Below are positions 11,961 through 23,864 of a stretch of DNA of 64,000 nucleotides, piece by piece (position 1 is the stretch's first letter; every line of letters starts with the position of its first letter). The position numbers were made by a program, and so were the translations under genes. The notes beneath the pieces are model-generated. The model worked only from the letters and a program-made list of their open reading frames with translations, was not told the origin of the DNA and searched no databases. This DNA is from Aphrophora alni. Lineage: Eukaryota; Arthropoda; Insecta; Hemiptera; Aphrophoridae. Location: contig OY740765.1 in the NCBI GenBank assembly GCA_963513935.1, positions 116,441,362 through 116,505,361 on the forward strand, written 5' to 3'.

Positions 11961-13336
11961 GTAGTTAACTAACACATAATTCACTTTCATCATTTTGTGA
12001 GTAAATGAGGGTGGTTGATTTTCTATTTTTCTCGCACATTATCTAAAAATTGTACTTGGTGTACAAGACCGCTGTTAGGAAGTTGCTTTAGGCCTGGGTT
12101 CTTTATTAACATAGAATCTCAGTGGTTCAGTTTCTATGCACATATATTTAATATCTCATCCATCTACTTCAAATACATTTACATTTTAGTTTAATTCTTT
12201 TCTAAGGTAATTTCTCTCAATTACTTTCCTAAATTCAGATTATATTTATTTAGATATACGAATCCAGAATGATTCCAACTGTTGTGGTTCCATGAATCTA
12301 CACTACTATTGAGACAATTAATTATTCTATCACTCTATACACAAATGTTTGATCACACCTTTTTTCTTCGAATATTTTTTGGTATTCGGCAGGCTCTCGC
12401 TCTCTCTCCATCCAGCGATTCTCTTTTGCTCACTCAGTGATACCTTCCATAAAGATTAACCGCCTCTCTTCTTGGTCAAGGGCTTATATGCACCTGTGTA
12501 AAGTGGGTCCTTCATTGTACTCCCAAGGCAAGCATTTCAACACTTTTAAATTCTTTCGCAACAGTTGGCTCTCATTCTTGTTTTTTTCTTTATTTTAATA
12601 GATAATACAATAAATATAATTTACATTAATACTTAATCCTAACACTGATTTAAATTGTACTCTTTCATAACGGAAACAGATTCATTACAAATTAAACAAC
12701 TGTTTTATCATTAACAAAACAGTAAAGGTCAGATCACTTTTCTTGGAAACACTCTGCATTAATCGGCAATTTTCTGCTTCATATTAATCGTAGTCTTTTT
12801 TCACAAAACATAAACTAACGCTCATTCGATGGGAGAAACCAGATAATACTGATGCAGATGCACTACGCTACACAGTTACAGCACTGCACCGCAGAGTGCC
12901 ACAGTTTACTGACCCTGAGTGACAGAAGTGCCACACTTGCTTTGCCGCTTTCATAATTTCCTACCTTCAGCCTACGTTTAGTGGCTAACAGAAGACTGTT
13001 TTAAACTGTTATTTGTAAGTGAAATATTATAACATTTAAAAATCAACAAAATGATGCATACTCTTGAACTCTCTGTTCTTCGTACCATCACTTCATCAAA
13101 ATAAAACTATTGTGGCTAATCGAAATGCCATCAAATATATTAAAAAAATATATTGAAACTAAATTGTTTGTGCAGTCTGCTAAAAAAATACGCGACCGGC
13201 CGTAGGTTGAAATTTACTGATGTAGTGTAACCTAGAAATAGCACAGTGGAGTAGTGGACTATTACCTTTTTTATTTTCATTCAAGACTTCAAGGCCTTCA
13301 AGAGCCATCTCGCCATCTGTAGTCTGTCTTCTGTAC
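11961..13336. other. Stretch without recognisable gene
   Basis: AT-rich sequence with a slightly GC-richer patch around 12840-12990. I saw no open frame of note, no RNA gene and no TIR. The left part could be more of the decayed hAT element. Confidence 0.4.
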
Positions 13337-14112
13337 TAGTGTTGGGTCTATGAGTCTATGGAATTACGTTTTAGTCAGTTTAGTATTGGAATTTTGGAAT
13401 AGGAAATCAACTATTCCAATTAGTATTCATTTAAAACTATTCTCATAGTTTTCTGTACAATAAGGCAAAATCTTAATAAATAAAGGCGCCAATTTATTTA
13501 GTCATTTTGAATATTTTAATTTATTTTATAATTTTACTATGAACTCAAAGTTTTAAATGAAAATTAGTGACTATGAATAAATATCCATTTATCATTAGGT
13601 TTTTTTTCTTTTTTTTTTGTATTTGTGCAATGAACATAGCATTTTCTTAAAAAAATATATATTTCTTTAGTTTATGTGACCATGAATGCTGTGGCCACAA
13701 CAGAGAACAATTTTAATAAAAAAGTTTTAGGTGACTGAATTATATTAGTATTAGTACTATGAAAGTATTTGTCTTTTAAATATAAACGAAATGATAGACG
13801 AATAGCGTCACATTCAAATAACCTAAATAAAACTACTTGAGCGTGATCTCTATCAGTCTATCGAATAGTAATCTAGCAAATAGTTAATAACACGGTGGTA
13901 AAAGTATCCACTATTTAGATAAAGTATTAAGTAAAGTATTCGTGAGTACCGCTACGAATAGAAATTGTTTCTGTATGTGCATAAATAAGTTGTAGGAGCG
14001 TAGAAGCTTGTCAGAAAAAAGTATTCATTAGAAAGTATTCGAACAACTTTTCTTCCTATTCGAATAAAAGTGAACTATATGAATACTTTTCTATTTGAAT
14101 AATCCATCACTA
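13337..14112. mobile_element. hAT-like MITE
   Basis: The left end reads TAGTGTTGGGTCTATGAGTC and the right end, read inward, TAGTGATGGATTATTCAAAT. The outer bases fit the TAGTG(T/A)TGG(G/A)T pattern of hAT ends. Inside, the motif AGTATTC(G) recurs many times, as at 13938, 14018, 14032 and in inverse form near 14060 and 14085, like subterminal repeats. There is no coding capacity. The flanking 8-mers (TTCTGTAC, ATGAGTAT) do not match, so no target duplication supports the borders. Confidence 0.45.
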
Positions 14113-14514
14113 ATGAGTATTGGTTGATGCTTGCCTAATAATAGGTTATATTTACATATAATTTTGCCTTTGTCGTTTTAACTTGAATGTGAGTTTTATT
14201 TTTGTGAGGAACAACTGTTTGTGAGGCACCATCAATAATACTAAAAGCACTATAAGTAACGAAAACTGTTAATATGTTGGCTACTAAATTGAAGTGTTTC
14301 AGTGATCACTTCTTTCATATCAGGTTAGTATTTATTTTTGTAGGTATCAAAATTATTCATTACTCGTGTCTAGACAAATATTAATTATCTTAATATTCTA
14401 GAAGTAGTATTCAGTTCAGAAGGGCTTAGGCAATCAGAATAAGAGACTATTAACCTGAAAGTTAATTATAGATTGTGCAGTCCAGTTGAATTTAATGACG
14501 AAAAATCATGATAT

Positions 14515-14655
14515 TGGTTACTATCTACCTTAATTTGAAAGAATTAGATCTTATTTGAAGTTGGAAGACACTTTTGAAGTACCAAAACACATTAGATTAG
14601 GTAGAAAATAAGAAATATAAAATTAGAAAATCCAGCTCAACCTACATGACAATTG
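14515..14655. repeat. Dispersed repeat, copy 1 (partner at 20135-20265)
   Basis: About 120 bases around AAGTTGGAAGACA(C/T)TTT, AAAATAAGAAATA and AAATCCAG recur in the same orientation at 20135-20265. The copies differ by point changes and small gaps. The family is unknown. Confidence 0.6.
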
Positions 14656-14727
14656 GGGCGCTATAGTAAATAATTATCAACAATATATATTACCATGGTA
14701 ATTATTTGCTCTAACGCCTCAATTTAG
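14656..14727. repeat. Inverted repeat (hairpin)
   Basis: AATTGGGGCGCTATAGTAAA and a partner ending CTCTAACGCCTCAATT pair imperfectly over about 26 bases with a loop of about 20. A similar arm, AAATTGGGGTGCTATGGTAA, occurs again at 16155. Confidence 0.55.
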
Positions 14728-15287
14728 ATCCCCCCTCGTTATTTTTGTACTACATAGGCTACCTGTCTTCATATGAATAGTAAGTTAATATTTCTTGGTG
14801 AGCATCAAAGTTTTTCACAGAAAAAACATAATTACCGTACAAGTTTTCTAGGTTAAGATTCATTAAGTAAATTATACCCTAAAATAGGTTTGTACTCGAA
14901 TTGTTTTTACCTTACAAGGTCAACTTGAGTTGGCTATATATGTATATATTATATACTGTGAATGCTACCGGTCTTTTTGGGATTTTTTTATTATTATCAT
15001 ATTCAACATACCTTATTTCTTAATATGTAATGAAATAAGTTTTCAATATGGAGTTAACTTTTTCACCAAAAAATCACAATCAAAATAAAATTACACATTC
15101 CAAGTTTTACTGTTCAGTGGTTTTAATACACTAATCCAATGATATAAACATTGCAAATCAGTCAAAACCTCGTGTTTGCCATGTGTAGTTAACCTACAAA
15201 TACGTCATTGAAATATGTGAAAAACTTTAATGCTTCCCAAAAAGTGTTCTTATTTTTTTGAAAATAAATATGTAGTTGTGTATGAAC

Positions 15288-15378
15288 TCTACCATATTCA
15301 ATGCATTTATACATCATCGAAGTCAAGCAACATTGGGCATGGTTAGTAGTTAGATGGGTGACTGCTTTGAAACTCACA
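15288..15378 (+). pseudogene. 5S rRNA-derived segment, copy 1
   Basis: ATCATCGAAGTCAAGCAACA, then GGGCATGGTTAGTA and AGATGGGTGACTGC follow the 3' two thirds of 5S rRNA in order (A-box region, intermediate element, C-box). The 5' part is weaker (ACCATATTCAATGCATTTATAC). It has many changes, so it is a pseudogene or the head of a 5S-derived SINE (SINE3 type). It sits right after repeat block R. Confidence 0.7.
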
Positions 15379-15426
15379 CAATTCCTTCTTGTTTTTTCAA
15401 ATTTACGTGTATGTCAAGTAAGATCG

Positions 15427-15474
<48 letters not shown>

Positions 15475-15765
15475 CTTACTTAACCTTGTAAGGTAAAGAT
15501 TTGCTTACAAACCTATTTTAACGCATAATTAACTTAATGGACCTTAACCTAGAAAAGTTGAAATTATGTTGTTTTTTTCGTGGAAAAATGAGCTCTGCAT
15601 TGAAAACTTATTTTATTATTAAGAAATATGATATGTAGAACATGATTTTAGAAAATTGCCAAAAAGACCGGTAGCAATCATAGTAAATAATTACCATAGA
15701 CACCTTACCTGACCTACACATAAATAAACCTGCGTACGATAATTTTGAAAAAACGAAGAAATCAT

Positions 15766-15832
15766 GCCAACAGCATGTGGTGTTCCCAAGCGGTCACCCA
15801 TACAAGTACTAACCATGCCCAATGTTGCTTAC
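15766..15832 (-). pseudogene. 5S rRNA-derived segment, copy 2
   Basis: On the minus strand AAGCAACATTGGGCATGGTT, AGTACTTGTATGGGTGACCG and CTTGGGAACACC follow the 5S 3' half closely, ending GCTGTTGGC like the mature 3' end. The A-box and C-box regions look intact. The 5' third is missing. It is joined on its 3' side to block B/A of the repeat mosaic, as in a 5S-headed SINE. Confidence 0.75.
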
Positions 15833-16809
15833 AGGTCTGGCCAGGTGGCTATCTGAATTTTTCTTTTAAAAATATTTTGACGAACATAAAAGTCTTGAAT
15901 TTCTAAATCAATAAAATTACACATTCCATGTTTTACTGTTCAGTGGTTATAACACACTAATCCAACGATATAAACATTGCAAATCAGTCAAAACCTCATG
16001 TTTGCCATGTGTAGTTAACCTACAAATACGTTATTGAAATATGTGAAATTCGAAGTGAAAAACTTTAATGCTTATCAAAAAGTATTCTTATTCTTATAAA
16101 AATAGGTAAATAGTATAAAAAAATAACTATATAGGCCTATATATATATATATATAAATTGGGGTGCTATGGTAAATAATCACCTATATAGTTACCTTGCC
16201 AGACCTAGTAAAGATATTAATAATATCATGTTAAATAAATATATGTTTTAATATTCCAGATAACATAAACTTCGCGGGAATAGATATTCACTAACTTGAC
16301 TAACGTAGTTATATCAATAACATCGAACGATGAGACATTCACTAACCCCACAAACAACTTAACTAACATAGTACTACGGGTGAATGTACACATGTAGTAG
16401 GCTAACCTAAACACACCTGGAATTCTTGTTTTTAGAATTGTCATTTTATACTAAATTAATGTATTTTGGTATTTACTTCAAAAGTGATTTATTCCGACAT
16501 CAAATATGATCTAATTTTTTCAAATTAAGGTGGTGGGTAATAAACAATTTCATGATTTTTCGGGACTAAATTCAACCAGCATGTACACTCCATAATTACC
16601 TTTTTATGTATTTGCAATAAATGGTAAACGATGAAAATAATTAACCATTGTAATATGTTATATTTTTTTCTGAACACTGTTAAGGTTATTTGAAACTAAA
16701 ACAACATATATACATGTGAAGAAATTTGTTTTCCTTAAAAATTTAAAATGGTAGGCCCTACTGCAAACATTGCGAGAGAGGTGTGGACAAGTCTCAATAT
16801 ACAACTTTG

Positions 16810-18125
16810 TTTAAAAAAGGAAGTAACCCTATTTTTGATGATGTGAATTTATTACTTTGAAAAATTAAATAAATTATATATATTAAAAAAAAAAGTAACA
16901 TTTTTATTATATAATTATACAATATTCAAATTACCTTTAATCTTTTATAATAAATATTCAAAATGATTTCCTACGTATCCAATGCAGGTTCGGACACGTT
17001 TCATAACATTTGGAGCCACATTTAGTAATGTTTGAAATCTTACTTTCAATGTTATTCTTCAATTCTTCAACCGTAGTTTTTAAATACCCCGAAAGGAAAT
17101 TGTCTGCAGAAGTAAGATCTGGGGGATCTTGGAAGCCACAATCCTTTTGATCACACAATGACCAAAAAAATCCCGTAACATATCCAGCGTTTCATTAGAA
17201 GTATGACACATGTTATCTTGCTGGATCAGCAATAATGATCGTGTAAATCTAACAAGGCTATAAATTGTTCAATTAAGTTGCGATAAACCATACCATCTAC
17301 TGATTTGTCACAAAATAAAGGCCCTATAACACGATGCTAGAAGATCGCACACTAAACACCAATTTTACGTGCGTGTAGTGGTCATTCGTGAAACGAGTGA
17401 GGATTTTCAGCGCTCCATATTCGGCAGTTTTGGTTGTTACTGTAACCATCCAAGTGAAACCATGTCTCGTGACTAAAAAAAACACAATCCAACATTTCAA
17501 TACTCTTGTCATTAACAAGAGAACACATCCAACGACAATACTTTAGATGTTTACCGTGGTCAACTTCTTTCAGTTCATGAATGACACTGATGCAGGAAGC
17601 ACACAGTTTTAATTTTTTAGTAGCCCTACAAGCAGTGGATAGTGAAAGTCCAGCCTTTAAAGATAACTTTCTAAGTGATTTGCTGAGTGAACAATTTAAA
17701 TGTCTTTTCACATCGTACAGAACTTCCACTGTTAACAGTGATGGTCGACCTTTGCTTTTCTGATCATATATACTGCCAGTCTCACGGAATTTATTAATCA
17801 GATGCGATATTGTTGACTTATTAGGTAGCTGAAGAATTGGGAAATTGTAACTAAAACTCGTCTTTTACTAGTTTGTAAGATTTATATGCACAATAAGTCT
17901 CAATAATAAACACACATTCATCCTTGGAAAAAGACATAGTTGAAAATATACACACACTTACAAAGACAAATGCATAGGCCTATTGGAATAGCACTAGTGC
18001 ATGACAATAACACATGAGTCAACAACGAGAACAATTATGCCAACTGATATTTGGGGAAGAAAAACTTTACCTATGTGTAACAACTTATACCTTCTTAAAC
18101 TTCGGGTTGCATCCTTTTTGAAACA
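16810..18125 (-). mobile_element. mariner-superfamily DNA transposon with TIRs
   Basis: Left end inward TTTAAAAAAGGAAGTAACCC; right end inward TTTCAAAAAGGATGCAACCC. These TIRs flank about 1.3 kb with a single transposase gene on the minus strand. The exact outermost base and the TA duplication could not be fixed by eye. Confidence 0.75.
16946..17937 (-). pseudogene. mariner-superfamily transposase, nearly full length, inactive
   Basis: The start at 17937 reads MSFSKDECVFIIETYCAYKS. After a decayed N-terminal helix-turn-helix comes the open frame 17729-17382 (VLYDVKRHLNCSLSKSLRKL). Then the first catalytic region reads VFFSHETWFHLDGY, where related proteins have SDE: the first Asp is replaced by His. 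ENPHSFHE follows. The second Asp is visible in LIQQDNMCH near 17210, and the third in ADNFLSGYLKTT (17080-17100). The C-terminus reads EELKNNIESKISNI and ends near 16946. It is decayed by several frameshifts as well as the lost Asp. This is the insect mariner-like type with the long ENPH motif, which binds its own TIRs and cuts by a DDD triad. Confidence 0.8.
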
Positions 18126-18840
18126 CCTACTATACTAGTCTTTTGAGAGTGAGAAATGCCATTAGTAATTCAGTTAATTATTATAATTCGGCAGATCATT
18201 AAAATAACAGAATTTGGTGTATAAGTTAGGTTAGATTGAATAAGTTTGAGGTATTTCCGGAAAAAAAACATATTTTATATAAAATTTTAATGAAATCATT
18301 TTGGTATTTCTAAGAAACATATTTTTATTGAATTATGTTGAAAACTTTTTTTGTATATATATATATATCTAAAGGTCTAAAGGTATTATTGTGAGAAGAA
18401 AAGTTGGCAAAGATAATTCTAAACACCTAAAGAAAAAAATTTAATTGAGCCTAACTAAAATTCACAAAACTGACCTACCAATTAGATCTCTATATAATAA
18501 CTTAACCTAACCTATTTGTGGTAAATCTTGTTACCACAAATCTGATCTACAATTTTGTTTACCAAAATCTCTTAATAGGTTAGGTTAGGCCAGGTTATGT
18601 TATATATTAATATAGATTTATGAAAATATTCAGTTTAAAACCAACAGTTAATAAATCAGCAAAATAACAACCCAATCCATTGTTAAATACAAACAGTGAT
18701 TCTTTTAAGAGTGTTGCAACAGCTCTGACCTCGTGGTGGTGGAGTCTAGACCGGATGAATGCCGAACTTGAAGGGATTGCAGTGGGGTGAAGAAAAGTCG
18801 CAGTTATGTTATAGCAATAAACAGATGACAAAACCTAAAA
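18126..18840. other. Stretch without gene; inverted repeat with telomere-like motif
   Basis: AT-rich. At 18502-18519 and 18571-18590, AACCTAACCTATT and AATAGGTTAGGTTAGG form an inverted pair around a perfect 11-bp hairpin (ATTTGTGGTAA and TTACCACAAAT). TTAGG is the common insect telomere unit, but two or three units is within chance. 18607-18831 holds only an unrecognised frame. Confidence 0.5.
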
Positions 18841-19610
18841 ATGTTCGCAAAAGGTTGTTTTGAGTTTTCAAAAAATTCCATAGTAGATAAATTAAATGAT
18901 TTAAAAACAAAAGAAAAACATGAAACCTTTGAAGCGCAAAGAAAAGACTACTTTCATAGCAAGCAAGTACAGAAACATCTTACTGGAAAGCATGTAAAAG
19001 AATTTAAAAAACTAAACATAACAGCATTCTGAATAAATAATAATATCAATAAATTACTTCATCAAAAACATGACTGAACATTGGAACAAAAAACTGGTAT
19101 TTACAAACTAATGTGTGACGAATGTAACAAATTCTATATAGGCCAAACAGAAAGAGCATTCTATAAAAGATTTAAAGAACACCTACCAAAAAATAATATT
19201 GAAGGCAATAAGTCGAATTGAACTAAAACTAATTTATAACCATTTCATATAGGATATGTAAGAAAGGAAAATATATGGATGCCATGAAGGAATTTGAAAT
19301 ATATAAACCCTTTAAAATCAATAAAAATCTGTTAACGGACAACCCTAAATTTCTTCTAAAACAGTATACTGTACAGCCATTAATATCCAAAATAAGAGAA
19401 TCCTTGATAGACATCATTGTATATTGTAAAAATGTGATATGGCAGTCATACAGTGTGGACCTTATGCGTCGTGTCTCGTAATGTTTATGTGTGTTAAGAA
19501 CTGTATATGTTTTTTGTGTGTTTTTATTAATATATCAAAAATTTTGTACAGCGAAGACTCTGAAAATGGAGAAGATACTCCAAAATGTGTAAGAAGTGTA
19601 AACAAAGTCA
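18841..19610 (+). pseudogene. Penelope-like element 3' part (GIY-YIG nuclease)
   Basis: The open frame 18841-19030 (KLNDLKTKEKHETFEAQ...) precedes a GIY-YIG domain at 19095-19220 reading TGIYKLMCDECNKFYIGQTE, then RAFYKRFKEHLPKN. After frameshifts the tail is GKYMDAMKEFEIYKPFK and LLTDNPKFLLKQ (19255-19400). GIY, YIG and the Arg of KRF are all present, and the CxxC typical of Penelope nucleases is seen in MCDECN. At 19560-19610 a degenerate copy of the terminal motif found at 37740 follows the coding end. Same family as the copy at 37 kb. The RT part is missing. Confidence 0.75.
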
Positions 19611-19744
19611 CATGATGGAAAAGAAAAAGTACCTACGTTTTATCTTTTATTTTAGACATAGTTGGATGGGATACCTATTGTACAGGATTATCATAAAATA
19701 ATGATGGTGTTTTGAACATTATTAAATGAAAACAGAATTACTTA

Positions 19745-20100
19745 CAGCTGATGTTTATTTATATAAATTGTCATCTGAAACAGTTTTTTACATAACTTAT
19801 AAAATTTAATATGTGCTCCATTCGTCATTTGGCAAATGTCCAATGGATAATTAAGTTCTGCCCAAATATTAGTTAACATGTCTTTGTTAACGGTTGTCAT
19901 TGCTTCATTAATCCTGTTCCTTAAGTGATTTAGGTCACGAATTGTTTGTCTTGATAAACAATGTTTTTGATGTACCCCTACGAAAGGAAATCGCAAAGTG
20001 TCAGGTCTGGACTCCTTGGATCCAGCGATATCAATCCACAAAATTTCTCTACTGTCTTCAATTAATGAAACCCCACCATTCTTTTATGTTAACCCTGTAT
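19745..20100 (-). pseudogene. mariner-superfamily transposase C-terminal relic
   Basis: The minus frame reads RIDIAGSKESRPDTLRFPF-like sequence, then LNHLRNRINEAMTTVNKDML and NIWAELNYPLDICQMTNGAH. The end matches the C-terminus of insect mariner-like transposases (rR(I)...A...V..(E/D)ML..vW.e...RlDvCr.TnGaHIE). The catalytic core is missing or unreadable. It is a different copy and subfamily from the element at 16.8-18.1 kb. Confidence 0.6.
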
Positions 20101-20134
20101 ATCAGGATTTTGCTATGAAAAATTATGAAATCAT

Positions 20135-20265
20135 TGTATTTACCTTATATTTAAACAATCAGATCATATTTTAAGTTGGAAGACATTTTCAAGTATAAAT
20201 ACATTAGTTTATTAGAAAATAAGAAATACAAAAGTACGAAATCCAGGTTAAGTTACGACTGCCTA
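20135..20265. repeat. Dispersed repeat, copy 2 (partner at 14515-14655)
   Basis: Shares AAGTTGGAAGACATTTTC, AGAAAATAAGAAATA and GAAATCCAGGTTAAG with 14515-14655. The flank that follows (20300-20345, AGGTCTGGC) resembles the AGACCTAG/GACCTAC sequences near 15.8 and 16.2 kb, so the two regions probably carry the same composite repeat. Confidence 0.6.
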
Positions 20266-20899
20266 TGTTAATATTGATAACTACGTTTGTTAAGTCAGTT
20301 AATGTGTGATCGCTTGTTTCATTAGGTCTGGCTCGGTGACTATATTTGTAATGTATGCACATTACAGCTTAATATTACGACGTTGTATGATTGACGAAAG
20401 AAATTGAAGCAATGAATTAAATAATTAATAAATATTTTATATCTAAGGCAAGCTAGGTAAGGTTAAGGCTATATATATACTTCAACGGTAAAAATCTGTT
20501 GTAATTCCTGGAACTTCGGGATTTGCAATTAATTTTGCAAAATTAAATTTTTCTAGGCTAGCAGCGGTTTGAAACGTTGTAGGTCACACGACAGGTTAAT
20601 GAGAACCAGCGTTATCTATTGTCTAGGAGACCCTGTACCTACGTGTGCACATTCTGGAAAACTAACAAACTTTTTCAATCTGATTTCCTAGGAGATAACA
20701 GAATCTGGGAATATTGTGTATTTGGGTTTTGTTCAGGAAAACATATTGCACTAAACACGCAAGTGTGGGCTGTAATATTCCAAATTCACAATATAAATTA
20801 GTTCTTACGTAAGCAAAGATCAAAGTTAAGGGAAAAATTCAAATTTGCTCGAAATGAAAAATGAAAAAGGTTTTTAGGTCCTACAAAGAAAGGCCTAAA

Positions 20900-23108
20900 A
20901 TAAACGTCAAATAAGGTATATGCAAAAATTGCATATTTAAAAAGTTAGTTAAAATAATAAAGTTTAGACTTTAATAAAGTATAGAAAAAATAAAGTTTTG
21001 GAAAATCCAAGTAAAAAAAGTTATAAAGAGTGGTTTTATTATAAAATAAAATAAAATTTTGAAAAATAATTAAAATGAAAGGGTGATAAAATTCACATCT
21101 TTAAAGTAATTTAAAACGTTAAATTCACATTTTTAAATACATAGTAATATAGAGTAGGTATCTTATTAGAAATGTAAGAAACATTCAGTATGATTAATAA
21201 ATTTTGGGAAATTAAACAGCCCAAAGAAAAGCGAAAAACCGTAGAAATCCCTAAAGCAAAAACCAGGAAAAAATCAAGCAAAATTCAAGAAATTTCGGCC
21301 AGTGTGTTAACTTTAAAAGGACTAGAAAGTGTCAAAAGGAAAATCTGAAAAAACTAAAATCCACAGACTTTTTCCGGGAAACGAGACGTGAAAAGCGAAC
21401 GCGTAAAAAACTTGCGAACACAAAGGAGTAGGACAACCACTCAAAATCGACAGGATAGAAGAAAATGTGTACATCTAGGAAAGTCAACTCGCGGGAAAAT
21501 CAGACGACGCCGCGAGAAGTTACAGCGAAGAACAAGGAAGACAATAGAGGAAAGTAGCGAGCTTAGATAAGAAGTAGAAAAGAAGATAAGAAGGGAAAGG
21601 GCGGACAAATCAGAGATCAGCCGACTACGCTACCAACTGCAGAAACGAGGTAACACGGTGAAAACAATTGAACTAATTACAAATTAAGAGAATAAAAAAT
21701 TTCAAAAATCTAAATTAAAAAGTAAACAACAAGGAAAAGTAACTAGAGTCCGAAAATCCCGGAAAGATGAGATTTCTAACGAAGAAAATTCATAGTGCAA
21801 CTAAGGATGGCAATGAATTTAGTTTCAAACAGGGGTATATAACCCACCGCTTCAAGGGAGCGATTTCTTCATCAAAATATTGACGGGTAGTCTTTACGCT
21901 GCTCAGCTCCAGAATTAATTTTAAACAGTAAAATGTTCTAACACCGAAAAGGGACTTAGAAAAGTTTTAGTAAAAATGTCAGCGTAAATATTTCAACATA
22001 TTTTATTTTAAGGTATCAAAGCAACTTCATTCTGGATTTCAACTGGCAATCTTCAATAACATGAGGTTCTAAACAACAGGGAAAGGAACGAACCAACCCG
22101 GGAAATTCACAAATCATCATTAGAGAACAACTTTAATTGCAGCATCCGACGTCTGTAAATCAACAGACAGCATTGGTATTCAGCAACACCACACCTGCCA
22201 ACACGACAAAGGGAACGACATCAGGCTCCAGACATCTCTCCAGAGAGTCAAATTAGCCGTCTACCTACTACAACTGCTGACATCATCAAAACAGTAGCGA
22301 CAGCAAAGTCAAGTGTTAAAAAGGTCGGTAAAAAATGTACATACGTTAGTCCCAAGTAAAAATTTGCCTGATTAAATTCATTTAAATTTATTATCATACT
22401 GGGTTTAGATAGGATGTTAAATTAAGTAAAGTCTTTTATTAAAATTAATTAATTAAAATCATTTTAAATTTAAAATAAATTAACTTCATAATAACTTTGA
22501 ATAATTTAAATAAAAAGTAAAATTGTAATAATTAAGAATATCAGAATAAATTAAAGTAAAGTCAATATTTGTTCGGCTTTATGGTTTTAAAGAAATTGTT
22601 TTAAAATGTAGGTGTTGAGAGGAGTCCAACCAAAAAGGATATTTAATTTTGTTTGAGTTCAATAAATAATTACTTGTTATTTTAAAATTATAAAAATCTT
22701 TTATTTAAAAACTTACCTAGTATTAGAATATCCCATTATTTTTAGTCCATTATAGCTGAAGCATTATCACAGTGTTCATTTGTAAAATATATCAAGCACA
22801 GTTAAATAAATTTACAAGGGTAATTTCAGTGTACTCACTACTCCGAGATCAATTAAAAGTAATAAAGGTAAATTCTTGTGTTTTCAAACTGAGCTTATTA
22901 AAAAAAAAGAAAAAATAAAAAAAAAAATAATAATAATAATAATAAGAAGATAGAAATTACTGGAAGTTGTAAAAAGTTTTTTTTTAGTCAGAATAATTAT
23001 AGGGTTAATTATTTGGACCATCAGTTATATCACCTAGGATGATCAAAGTGAAAGTCTAAAGCTTCCAGTAGGTGATATCAACTTATTCTCAACATACCGG
23101 TTAAAAAA
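20900..23108 (+). mobile_element. Possible long LTR (fragment)
   Basis: The segment is strongly purine-biased on the plus strand and has no recognised coding. A GC-richer block lies at 21220-21660 and 22030-22340, and a poly-A-type AATAAA lies near 22663. At 23109 it meets TTGGCGCTGTCAACTTGGG, which looks like a primer binding site (TTGGCGC start) directly after an LTR. The left border is not visible, and no gag or pol follows after 23140, so this would be a 5' LTR with a truncated interior. It could also be plain AT-rich intergenic DNA. Confidence 0.35.
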
Positions 23109-23864
23109 TTGGCGCTGTCAACTTGGGTAAAAAGAACCCCTTGATGACTTGGCTCGCCAATTGAAAAACACAGAAAATGGTACCGTTGAAATATATATAT
23201 ATATATATATATATATTCCATCCATAAAAATCTACAATACTTAGCCCTAGTAAAGACGTGCAGTGTAGTATAATGCTGTGTTAAATGTTTTGTATATTAT
23301 AAAGTAAGTGTATGCGAGGTAATAAAAAGATGTCGGGGACCCCCTCCCCAATGATTGCATCTACAGTCCTTTCTGCCAAAAGATTTGGAAGAGCCCATGA
23401 AGATGAAACTAAAATAGATTTTGCCCTGATAAGATAGATAAAAGAGGGATTGAAGAAATTCTGGTAGAAAGACAAAAACATCCACTATCCAGAGAGGGAG
23501 TAGAGGGTTTGAAAATGAGGATTGGTTAGGTAGAACCCTCATCAGAACCATGACTATACTGAGAAGGGTAACATGGATCATCACTTCCTAAACAGGCTGA
23601 AGAGCTATCCCTGCACTGTTATTAAGCTTTTATATTTCTTTCAAGGTAAACATTTAAAATATCAATGCGATATCTGAAATTGGAAAGTTACAGATTTAAT
23701 TGATATCTTTTTAAAATTTAATTAATTTAAAACGATACAATCATAATGATCTTAAAAAACTAAACACTTTAATAATTATTATATCAAATACCTAAAATCT
23801 TAGTCTGAATTTAACCTTTTTACTGCCATATATTAATTACTTTATATTATAATTTATTTTTTAG
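23109..23864. other. PBS-like motif, then stretch without recognisable gene
   Basis: After the PBS-like motif at 23109-23127 and a (TA)n run at 23193-23216, only shadow frames are seen. The upstream intron of the NDUFAF3-like gene must cross this stretch. Confidence 0.4.

Larger units (their letters stand above)
14800..16110. repeat. Mosaic of direct and inverted repeats
   Basis: Two blocks are repeated. Block A/B, with TTTCTAGGTTAAG, CCTTACAAGGT and GCTACCGGTCTTTTTGG, lies on the plus strand at about 14815-15080 and on the minus strand at about 15700-15480, with the blocks in permuted order. Block R, with TTTTACTGTTCAGTGGTT and GCAAATCAGTCAAAACCTC, lies on the plus strand at about 15090-15265 and 15910-16095. 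The permuted order suggests a tandem unit of about 245 bases that was later inverted. A (TA)n run lies at 15428-15469. Confidence 0.65.

Noticed and set aside
18502..18590. TTAGG-type interstitial telomere repeats
   Set aside because: Only two to three units, as parts of an inverted repeat; too few to infer a telomere-derived sequence.
21388..21570. Arg-rich frame of 60 codons
   Set aside because: Very basic composition follows from the purine-rich strand; no start context, domain or homologue; lies in the LTR-like segment.
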